This document shows, piece by piece, positions 54,906-64,000 of a stretch of 64,000 nt of DNA. Numbering within the stretch: the stretch's first letter is position 1; the number at the start of each line of letters is the position of its first letter. The translations under genes and the position numbers were made by a program. Under the pieces are notes generated by a model, which did no database searches, had not been told where the DNA came from, and saw only the letters and a list, made by a program, of their open reading frames with translations. The stretch lies in the NCBI GenBank assembly GCA_015179125.1, contig WHVA01000017.1:310001-374000 (forward strand), written 5' to 3'. Origin of the DNA: Gautieria morchelliformis (lineage: Eukaryota; Basidiomycota; Agaricomycetes; Gomphales; Gomphaceae).

Positions 54906-57900
54906 ATGGACTTGTTCAAGAAAATTGGCGAGTTCGTGGAGCACGCGCCTGCGCTCGTAGACGAGGGTATAGACCATGCTGCGGCCAGTCTTGAAGGCAT
55001 GTCCGTGATTCCACACTAGTGCGACGTTTGCTAACGCGCCCCATAGGACTTCTCAACCCAGACCGTGCGTGTTCATGCAATCTGCGCAATCCTGACCTCA
55101 TCTCTCCCAGGCCGCCACGACGACCCCGTCGAGAAAGCGCAGGACCGCATGCGCACGGCGATAAACAACTCGCACCGTTTCCAGTCCTTCGCAGCGCAGC
55201 GCCCTGCCAACTTTGTCAAATGGCACATCGACGGCCACGACTTTTTCTACGCCGTTTCCGAGATGCTCGACTCTGCGCGCGAGGTGCGTGCGCCAGACAC
55301 CCTAGCTAGTCCGCAAGTGTCCCGCTGATCGCACCATAGGTCATTATGATCTTGGACTGGTGGCTTACCCCCGAGCTCTACCTCCGCAGACCGCCGGCCT
55401 TCCACCCCGAGTGGAGGCTCGACAGACTCTTGAAGCGCAAGGCCGACCAGGGCGTCAAAGTCTACATCGTTGTCTACAAGGAGGTACGCGACGTTGCCTT
55501 CATCCACTTGCGTGCGAGCCCTCATTTGCCCCCAGGTCACCCAGACCATGAACATGAGCTCCTCACACACCAAGAAGGCACTGGAGGCCCTCAGCCCGAA
55601 CATCGCCGTCATGGTGCGCCCAGAGCTGCAATCGCACACACACTCTCACCCTTTCTTCACAGCGCCACCCCGACCATATCGGCTCCAAGGACGACGTCGA
55701 GTTCTGGTCCCATCACGAGAAGGTGTGTTTTCAGCCTACACAGCATGGCGTATTCACACACACATATCCAGGTCGTTATCGTGGACAACCACCGCGCCTC
55801 CATCGGCGGCCTTGACCTCTGCTTCGGACGCTGGGACTCGCACAACCAGTAAGCACCCCACCCGAATACCCCATTTGTGCCTCTTCTGACCCGGCGCAGC
55901 CCGCTCGCAGATGTGCACCCCACCGCCTTCGCGCGCACGCTCTTCCCTGGGCAGGACTACAACAACTCGCGTATCCTCGACTTCCAGCACGTGGACGAGT
56001 ACGTCAGCAACCAGCTTGATATACTCGAGGCGGCGAGGATGCCGTGGCATGATGTGGGTGTTGAATGTGTTTTTGTGGGCTGTTTTGTCTGTGCTGGTGT
56101 TGGGTGTGTTTCTGTATGCTTATCGAGTGTGTTCAATGCCCTTGTTGTGTTTCTGTTCTTCCTGGGCGTCTCTCTGTTCTTCTTGAGCGCGTGTCTGTTC
56201 TCCTTGAGCGCGTCTCTCTGTTCTTCTTGAGCGCGTCTCTCTGTTCTTCTTGAGCGCGTCTCTGTTCTTGATGAATCGTATTTATCACCGTGTTTCTGTT
56301 TCATGTGGTCACTAGGGCTTACCGTTATGACCGTGCTCTAGGTCCACATGACAATACTGGGTCCTTCTGTACTCGACATCGTGCAACACTTCACAGAGCG
56401 CTGGAACGAGATTAAGAAGCGTAAGGTACGCCGACCCCTCCCGCGGGTCACTCGTGCGTATGGATGATACTGACAGGCGCTGTATTGCATCGCTTACAGT
56501 ACAAGGACGACCCGCGGTACGACTGGCTCGCGCTCCCGCACGACGTCGAGAACGCGCCGAATGAGGCAGTAGCCCGTACGTGCGGTGTCGTATCCCTTAA
56601 CTATGCCTAAGTGTGTCCACAGGCCACCCCCACCGCGAGCAATGGGCCGCCATGGGCCGCCGGTTCCAGCAACAGTGGCACTCGCCCTCGCCCGCGGACA
56701 CGCTTGCGCGCCTCTCCCTCGGCGGGAACGCGCCTCATGGGCATGGCGCGATGGCGATGAAGGTGCAGGTCGTGCGCAGCGTGTCGGACTGGAGCCACGG
56801 GGTGTTGACGGAGAAGTCGATACAGAACGCATGTGAGTCCGCCCCCTGCCTTGCTGGCCATGTATTGCCGTGGGCGGTGGCGTGCTCCTTCGGTTTTCTG
56901 ACGAGACGCGGCCTGTGTGCAGATCTACAGCTCATCCAGTCGGCGAACCATTATATATACATTGGTACGTACACTCCCCACCTCCCCACCCCACACTTCT
57001 GCAGCACTCTGTGGCATGGTTCCTGAGGTGTATGGTGCTAATGATACTCGTGGGGTGCAGAGAATCAATTTTTGTGCGTGTTTTCGTTTCGCAACGCATC
57101 GTAGCGCTCAAGAGCTCACCCTTCTGCGTCTTGCGTTGTGTGGTGTACCACAGCATCTCTAACACGCAAGAATCGGGCCCCGTGAAGAACCTTATCGCAA
57201 AGGCGCTCGTGGAGCGTATTCTGCGCGCTGCAAGGGACGGGCAGCGGTTCAAGGTGCGTGGTCATTCCACCACCTTTCTGGACTCATGGCGCTTAACATC
57301 ATCTCGCGTTAGGTTGTCGTCGTGATCCCCGAAGTGCCCGGCTTTGCAGGTGACATATCAGATGAGAGTGCAATCAAGATCATCCTTGCGGCGCAGTGGC
57401 GCACGATCAACCGTGGGGGCCATAGTATCTATGAGGAGATCAAGGCCTCAGGATTCGATCCGTACGTAGTGCATTGTGCCACTGTGCCGGGCGCGGTCCT
57501 GGGGTAGCCTGAATGGTACTGATGCAAGGTTGGCGACAGGATGGATTATATCCGGTTCTACCACCTCCGGTCGTACGACCGCATCAACGCTCCGTACTGT
57601 ACGTATCCCCAATTCTATTTTGGCTTGTCCCGCGTTCGCTCACAAGGGTTTGTGCGTCGCCCCCCGCCAGCATCCTACATCGCCATGATGGAGAAGAACA
57701 GCGGGGTGACCTTCCACGAGGCGCAGGTCGCGCTCGCGCGGCTCTGGCTCGGCCCCTCGTACGGCATGCCCGACGTCCAGACGACCGTCGCCATCAAGCT
57801 CCCGCAGCCCTCCTCGGAGGGCATCGTCGAGTCTTCGAAGGAGGCGAATAAGAAGGTGGAGGCGGTTGCGATGCCGAAGACAGTGGAGGAAGCGAAGGAC

Positions 57901-59268
57901 ATACTGGCAAGGTTTGAGCGGGGGGCGAGGGGCCTTAGGGGGGATGAGGGCGTTGAGGATAGTGTGGCGGGGCATGTGTTGCGGGAGCGGACAGGGTTAT
58001 TGGATGAGAGGTGGGAGGGCACGCCGGAGGAGGAGAGGAATGCGTGAGTGGTGGTTTGCTTTGGCGTATATGGGAGCGACGGCTGATGTGCGTGGGTTTG
58101 ACTCGGATAGGTATGTGTCCGAGCTGCTGTACATTCACTCCAAGGTGTGTGAATTCGTCTCCGTGTGTGGTGTGTCTTGGTTGAATACGGTACTTTAGGT
58201 CATGATCGTGGATGATCGTCGTGTCATTGTACGTCGCTAATCTTCTCCCCTTCGCCCTTTCCCCCTTCCCCCCTTCATTCTACGCCCCTTCGCCCTTCGT
58301 CTCTCCATTTCTCTTCCGACTTCCTCTTCCCTCCCCTCAAGACAGACCACTAACATCTCCCTACAGATGGGCTCCGCAAACTTAAACGACCGTTCGCAAA
58401 AGGGTGATGGCGACTCCGAGATCGCGTTAGTGGTCGAGGACACGGATGAAATCGAGTCGAGGATGGACGGGAGACGTGTACGTGCAGTTCCCGCGTTCTT
58501 AGCCTGGCGTGGCCTGGTACGGCGCGGCTGATGTGGTTTGCTTGTGGCAGCATTTGGCGACGCGATTCGCGGCGACTCTGCGGCGGAAGCTTTACCGAGG
58601 TACGTTTCGTACATTCGTTGCGCAATGGCGCGCTCACAAGTTTCCAGAACACCTCGGCCTGATTCCCGCGCAGCCCGTCGCCTCCTCTCACGAGCCTGTC
58701 GACTCCTTCATGCGCCCCGCGCCGCACCCCAACGCTGACGAGACCATCCACCGCTCCGACGCGCTGGTCGCTGACCCGCTGTCGGACGAGGTTCTGAGCC
58801 TGTGGGAGGGCACAGCGAAAAAGAACAGAGATATATTCACCGAGGTGTTCAGACCGGTGCCGTCGGACTTGGTACAGAATTGGGAGGTATACAAGGTGCG
58901 TAAAACAGAGACGTGTGGCGTCCCATGGTTGGTGAATGACGGTTGAGTACAGAAATACGTTCCAAAAGTGAAAGCCGGCCACGTGGTCCCTGAGATGAGC
59001 CTCGATCGTGTCAAGAAGCAGCTAAGCCAGGCGCGCACAGTCCCTTCCCCTCATGTACTTTGGCTGAATTACTTATCTTTTCGTTAGGTCCGCGGTCAGC
59101 TCGTCGAGATGCCGCTAAGGTTCCTCATCGATGAGAAGGAGCTTGTTGATGTACGTGACATTTCCCCACCTATCGTTTCTATACCTGGAAGTCTGTGTTG
59201 ACATTATGTGTCCTTGACAGAATGCCGACTGGAAGGGTTTGAATCCCACGCTTCCCATTTATATTTAA
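54906..59268 (+). CDS. phospholipase D, 25 exons, two HKD motifs
   Basis: Hydrolyses phosphatidylcholine-type lipids to phosphatidic acid at membranes. Exons: 54906-54996, 55047-55064, 55111-55283, 55340-55483, 55536-55613, 55663-55722, 55772-55848, 55900-56053, 56342-56425, 56500-56575, 56623-56832, 56923-56964, 57061-57073, 57154-57253, 57313-57461, 57540-57598, 57671-58043, 58111-58144, 58199-58228, 58367-58477, 58551-58599, 58648-58895, 58953-59030, 59088-59150, 59221-59268. They join to 853 codons plus stop in a single frame. HKD motif 1: HEKVVIVD (His186, Lys188, Asp193) followed by [11 protein letters not shown]. Motif 2: HSKVMIVD (His643, Lys645, Asp650) followed by [17 protein letters not shown] before the second half is also typical. 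No PX or PH domain is seen, so it is shorter than Spo14/PLD1. Two introns start with GC (54997 and 59031). Exon edges with GC donors are less certain. Confidence 0.9.
56150..56270 (+). repeat. minisatellite inside phospholipase D intron 8
   Basis: About five copies of TCTCTGTTCTTCTTGAGCGCG, period 22-24 bases, swell this intron to 288 bases, while the others are 46-138. The repeat is pyrimidine-rich. Confidence 0.8.
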
Positions 59269-59742
59269 GGTCTACGACGGAATGGATGGACTCGCATATG
59301 TTGATTAATTCGTATTCAGCGCCACTGCAGTAAGCTGGTCATTTTAATTCTGTTGTGACGTGCTTGCTTGGATATATCTGTAACGCATTCTGTGGATGGT
59401 GTAAATACCAAGTATATAATATAGTTACTGATTGTTGGATAGGAGTCTGTCGAGGAATCTGTCCGCGTTTCTTGGTGGAGAACCAAGTGTCTTTCACGTG
59501 TAGGATTCAGCCATTGTCAGAGCCCTGAGTACTGAAGTCTTCAGATCTCATATCTCAGGCTTAGGGCTTGTCTCTCCTCACTTTCTGATGTAAAATTGTG
59601 ATCATCGCGATTTTGATGGGTAGGAGGAACTATTTTTAAGCTCCGCCAACTAAGAGGACACTTAGAACTAGGCTGAACCTACTTAGTACAGCAGTGCTTA
59701 GGCTGCCGTCTGAGCCGCTATAGCTCCATTGCAATACGCCAA
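59269..59742. other. 3' flank of the phospholipase gene, nothing further recognised
   Basis: The first 170 bases recur beside the broken copy at 62770-62937. The rest, to 59742, has no gene that I can support. Confidence 0.4.
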
Positions 59743-60206
59743 ATGGTGCCAGGCTACGCTTCCTCCAGGCTACCACCCGTGAACATCGAAAGCGGGTTTT
59801 TCTACTTCAAACCCCCTCGAACTAGGGAGGATGTGGAGATTTTGCGGCACAGGTTCCACACGTACAGGGAAGCATCCTTCGAAGCGCCTCTTTATCCTGG
59901 TCACGCTCTTGCCGTAACGAACTACATGGGGTCTTATCATGATCATCCGTCTTCCCGAACCCGCGAGCTCCCTCCACTCATCCGGCAGACACTGGGTATA
60001 CTGCCATCATGCCCACACTAGTTTTGCAAGCTCCCATTCAAGTCGGAAAGGGAAAGTGGTCTCAAGTCTGGAGGGGTATTATGACCTCACAGGAGTTCCC
60101 CGACGTGGCTCCCGTACCAGTGGTTATCAAATTGTTACACAAGCGGTCCGCTTGTGTACGGCGGCGCTACGCGGCCATAAATATACGATATACTACTTAC
60201 TATACA
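59743..60206 (+). pseudogene. protein kinase N-lobe fragment
   Basis: An open frame from 59743 (PPLIRQTLG at its end) is followed in another frame by VLQAPIQVGKGKWSQVWRGI and VPVVIKLLHKR. These look like a glycine-rich loop and the VAIK-type lysine strand of a protein kinase. Nothing downstream shows the catalytic HRD or DFG motifs, and the sequence decays into stops by about 60200. A plausible but very short intron near 60000 cannot be confirmed. It is probably a truncated kinase pseudogene; an incompletely modelled gene is less likely. Confidence 0.45.
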
Positions 60207-60544
60207 TATGACTTGTCAGGAACCCTCGAAATTAATAGTATATATTATTGTACAGACAATTCGTATGACGATAGCTCGCGACGTACGAACAAGTTGAAAG
60301 GAGGAGCCGTTCAAGGAGCCGAAAATGAAACTGGACACTGGCAACGGAAATGAATCCCAGCCGGCCGACTTGATGTGATTTGCGTGCCAGTTTCTCTCGT
60401 TATAGGTACCAACATGTGTTTTCCACGTTTTCATAATCGGGAGCGTCTGTTGCACTTGCGCGAGGTTTATAGAGTCGACAACCTCAAGAGTCCTGCTGGT
60501 CAATACGTTCAAAATCTTTTATAACAAGCAAATACTCTCTCAAA
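60207..60544. other. intergenic, upstream of the 60545 gene
   Basis: I see no coding or repeat signal beyond short ORFs. It presumably holds the promoter of the gene starting at 60545. Confidence 0.35.
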
Positions 60545-61798
60545 ATGCTCTATCTGCTGAACCAGGTTCACCGCTTCGTCAGCAAAGTCTACTACTCCCT
60601 ATTCAGGCCAGACGTCCCTCGACCTACCTTCCTGTTCGGGGCTAGTGTCCCGATATTTTTGACTGCCCGGGAAGGCGTCACCAACCCCATTGTCCACAAC
60701 ACGGTCCACGTCGTTGTGGTTGAAGTGGAGTTCAGAAAGATGCCCTCAGCACCATTCCATGAATTCCTTGTCTTCAAAGTTGAGGCTTCCCGTTCGTTTC
60801 AAAATGCAATCATCATCGTAGACAGATTTGTCGCGGGAGCGGTTACTGACGAGGAGTTATGGGCCCATGCCATCCATGCCGACACCGACGACCCGGAGCT
60901 GAAATATGTAGCTTCCCCCCCTGCTGCCTACCGTCAGGATACTATCATTGATCGCCCTGCCTCTCTACTCGGTCAATCTCCAATACTAGTCCATGACAGC
61001 CCCTCGGAGGGCATTCTTACATTCATCAATGCACCTGGCAATCACTTTTATATGAAGAGGTTTAGGAAAAGCAGTTTTGTATGCAGGAAATTCAGGCCTT
61101 GGAACCCGACACTCACCGTGGCCGAACTCCTGACTTTGAGCCACGCCGTACATCACCAAAATAGATCCTACCATCTCCTGCAACACCAGTGTTACTGGTT
61201 TGCGGATGTCCTCCATAATGCCGCGAAGGAGAGGTGCGATAAAGTATATGAGACCATTCTCAAACCTCGCATGTCACCAGGAGATTTCGGGATCGTGCAG
61301 GTCATACGCCACAGGCCTGAAACCCATTCCGATGTACTTCAGAGGCATAAGGAGGCGTGGGTGACCGCCGAACAGAGAATCAAGGATATAGACATCGTGA
61401 GTTTTGACTTTGTCTTTGCACGTGTTCGCTTGTCTGAAGCATAGGTTACGAAACAGTATAGGCGAGCGTGTAAAGAAGCCAGAGAAGCCATGCGGAAGGT
61501 TGCGCCACTGAGGGCCGAGGCTGAGGCACGGGGGGCTGAGGCTGAGGCACGGAGGGCTGAGGCTGAGGCACTGAGGGCTAGGGCTAGGGCATGGAGGGCT
61601 AAGGATGAGGCACGGTGGGCTAAGGCTAGAGAGAGGGCTGAGGCTGATGCACGGAGGGCTGAGGAGGATGCACGGAGGGCGGGGGAGGATACACGGAGGG
61701 CTTGGGAGGATGCACTGAGGGCTTGGGATGAGGGAATCAAAGCATTGGAACGGCGGGACGAGATAGACAAGGCCTATACAGCTTCATGGGGTAGTTAA
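60545..61798 (+). CDS. unrecognised two-exon protein with coiled-coil repeat tail
   Basis: Exon 1 is 60545-61396 and exon 2 is 61445-61798, joined by a clean 48-base GT-AG intron (GTGAGT, CATAG) in phase 0; the protein has 401 residues. The N-terminal 280 residues look globular, with VVVVEVEF, TVAELLTLSHAVHHQNRSYH and LQHQCYWFADVL. The His...Cys-Tyr-Trp arrangement (Cys near residue 216) resembles the order in permuted papain-like folds, but that is only a guess. The C-terminal 90 residues are a long Ala/Glu/Arg helix built from (R)RAEAEA-type repeats, encoded by GGGCTGAGGCTGAGGCAC-type DNA repeats, and are likely a coiled coil. No signal peptide or membrane segment. The gene looks intact. 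I do not recognise the family. Confidence 0.7.
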
Positions 61799-62334
61799 TC
61801 AGATATGTGTAGGTTTCATGACCAGCTCTGCCTGCTGTTTCCTCATGCTGAACTTCGATCTCACACAGATGCCCGTCTTCCCTTCGCTTTCATAATGCTT
61901 TAGCGCGCTTTCATCTTCGTTAACTTGTCGTCCAAACTTGTTTTGTCGTTAGCTCCGCTGTCTTGTCCGATATATCATGTCCCAGCCACACCCCACCGAG
62001 AGCATTGAATCATTGGAACGTTGGAATTATGCGACTACCCCATTTTTGCATGCTTGAAAGCCGTAAGAGCAAAATGGAATCACGCCCATTGCCTGCTGCA
62101 GAGGACACTCGTCCTGAGAGCCTATGGCGGTATCTCGGCCAATTCAGCCATTCCATTGAGTACCTCACACCCCTAGAAAGCGTCTCGTATTGGACTTTAT
62201 GGGAAGTACTGTGTTTATCCTTCCTTACGCGTTTTGGAGCACGTGAAACCTATTCACCCCATGACCTTACATGGCAGCCTCCCGCTGTTATATTTTCCCC
62301 GAGACCGTTTTGAGGTGGTGGTATGGAGCTCTTC
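61799..62334. other. intergenic, nothing recognised
   Basis: A 116-codon frame from 61963 has no recognisable domain and I do not call it a gene. Confidence 0.35.
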
Positions 62335-62937
62335 ACAGCTGCACACAGAGATATATTCACCGAGGTGTTCAGACCGGTGCTGTCGGATTTGGTACAGACT
62401 TGGAAGATGTATAAGGTGTGTAGAGACGTGTTGGTGAGTGGTGATTGGGTACAGGCATACATTTCAGAATTAAAAGCCGGCCACGTAGTCTGTGAGATGA
62501 GCCTCGATCGTCCCAAGAAGCAGCTGAGCTAGGCGCGCACCGTCGCTTCCTTCATGTACTTTGGCTGAATTACTCATCTTTTCACTAGGTCCGCTGGCAG
62601 CTCGTCGAGATGCCGTTGCGGCTCCTCGTCGATCGGAGAGGGAGCTTGTTGATGTACGTGACATTACCCCACCTATCGTTCTGCATCTGGAAGTCTGTGT
62701 CGATCTTTGTTGTCCTTGGCAGAAAGCCGACTGGAAGGGTTTGAACCCCATGCTTCCCATCAATATTTAAGCTCTACGACAGTAATGGATGGACTCGCAT
62801 GTTTTGATTAATTCGTATTCCGCGCCACTGCAGTATTCTGCCCATTTTTATGTAATTCGGCTGTTACGTGCTTGCTTGGATATATCGGTAACGCATTTTG
62901 TGCATGGTGTATATATGGCATATATCTACTTACTGAT
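62335..62937 (+). pseudogene. broken duplicate of the phospholipase D 3' end
   Basis: This stretch repeats the last four exons, their introns and about 170 bases of 3' flank of the gene at 54906-59268 (compare 58810-59440). Shared phrases include AGATATATTCACCGAGGTG, AAAGCCGGCCACGT and GACTGGAAGGGTTTGAA. It has no 5' part, no HKD motif, an in-frame TAG replacing the CAG codon at the end of the second copied exon (near 62531), and a frame change in the third. The copied introns show that it arose by DNA duplication, not through RNA. Confidence 0.88.
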
Positions 62938-64000
62938 AGGTGAATATGGTTCTGCCGAGGGATCCAAGTTGGTGGAGGCCGGTCGAATACCGAATTCGAC
63001 ATAGCTCTTCCCATGCACGCCTGCGATGGTGGTTTGATGCGTGGACGCCATGCGGGATTGAAGTATGCGCCCTGAATGTCAACAAAGAATCACAGAAGAT
63101 TGCGACCCTGGTGGGCAAGATGAAACCTGGAATCTATACGATAGTTAGGCAATCAAAGAGAACGACACGTGGACAGACTGCAGCACGAGTAAGAGCAAGA
63201 AACGCACCACGTCAGTGCACTATGCGCTTGACGATCATTCATTCCGGAAATCGTCAGTCTTGTTGTTCATGGATAACCTGAAGCTTTCTTCCTACATAGT
63301 CGCGAGTCAAGTGTGAGACGATCGAGCGTAGAGGTCCGGGTGCATGAATAGAAGGGCTAAACTGAGAAGGTCGTTGGGGACAACGCATGAGTGAGAGGGC
63401 GCGTATTGCCGATTGGAGAGCCATGAACAACGCCATAAACGACATCTGGGAAAACATATGACTGATGCAGACAAGGAGAATACGCCACAACCATTCGGCT
63501 AAGTATGGGGCGGGAGTTCGGTACAGCCCAAGCCTATATCAATTGCGCGTGCCCTGGACAGCGCCGTTGGCATCGCCACAGAGCGAGCACGAGTGATCGG
63601 TGTGAGGATGGCGGGGATCGATGCAGGACCCCTTGACACGCTAACAGAAGCAGAGCTCTTCGCCTGACATAGTGACCACGCGACTGTTTCTCCACTCGCA
63701 CATGATCCTTCTCTCGAATCTGCTGCTGGTGAAAGAACAGTCGGAAGCGCGGTGCCCGAGGCAGTCGTAGCGAATATATAATGATTTGGAAGAGTCCTGT
63801 GGGAGACGAAGATGAGAGCTGGATGGAGACGGTTGTGGTAAGGATGATAGTGGCTGTTGCTAGAAAAGCGAGAGCGATCAGGTTGGCTAGGTTACCGACA
63901 CGAAAGGATCTGCGCTATGACTTGAAAGCAACGAAGAAATCCATACGGATTTTTCGAAGGCACATGCATAATTATTGCTCTTTGGGTCCACGATGAAAGA
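62938..64000. other. no recognisable gene to the right edge
   Basis: Open frames such as 62940-63281 and 63781-63996 are short and have no motif I recognise. No repeat or RNA gene is apparent. A gene continuing past the window cannot be excluded. Confidence 0.35.

Noticed and set aside
61963-62313. 116-codon ORF as a gene
   Set aside because: No recognisable domain, no supporting introns, and it runs into the duplicated phospholipase fragment.
1-64000. tRNA and rRNA genes
   Set aside because: Reading through, I saw no cloverleaf with A and B boxes or conserved rRNA blocks; a dedicated scan could still find a tRNA that I missed.

Overview
The window looks like nuclear DNA of a mushroom-type fungus (Basidiomycota, probably Agaricomycetes). 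Its genes are cut by many 45-80 base introns, it has a FunK1-type fungal protein kinase, and it carries a mix of Helitron, hAT, Crypton-like, Ty1/copia and Ty3/gypsy elements that is common in that group. This assignment rests on family recognition by eye, not on a database search.

Roughly positions 1-50500 are a graveyard of mobile elements. From the left: the 5' part of a defective hAT transposase gene and its terminus (1-1721); a decayed gypsy pol interrupted by a 1.27 kb solo LTR and bordered by copia-type LTRs (2370-6307); a Crypton-like tyrosine recombinase gene interrupted by a second copy of the same solo LTR (6749-9366); a truncated gypsy element (9468-13842) abutted by a truncated copia element (13843-17342); gypsy LTR scraps (17360-17822); a near-complete young copia element with 498-base LTRs (18877-24130); and, directly against its LTR, a gypsy element with a long open pol and chromodomain (24131-28097). 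An unrecognised gag-like ORF (28220-29071) is followed by a dense row of hairpins and a 135-base TTAA-flanked MITE.

The most striking region is 31651-50494. Helitrons lie head to tail there, each 5' end starting directly after the CTAG terminus of the previous one: Hel-1 (non-autonomous), an LTR scrap and a Helitron 3' relic, Hel-2 and Hel-3 (both with RepHel genes), then Hel-4 (non-autonomous). All share a 17-base 3' hairpin and a GC-rich 5' block. The non-autonomous copies are filled with related GGGGACACGCTA minisatellites. The two RepHel genes are almost identical in their second halves and clearly diverged in their first halves, so at least one is a mosaic.

From 50700 on the DNA becomes gene-like: a four-exon FunK1 kinase gene (50701-53139, minus), a 25-exon phospholipase D gene with two HKD motifs (54906-59268, plus), a kinase-domain fragment, a two-exon gene for an unrecognised protein with a coiled-coil tail (60545-61798, plus), and a duplicated, broken 3' end of the phospholipase D gene (62335-62937). 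No tRNA, rRNA or CRISPR array was seen.
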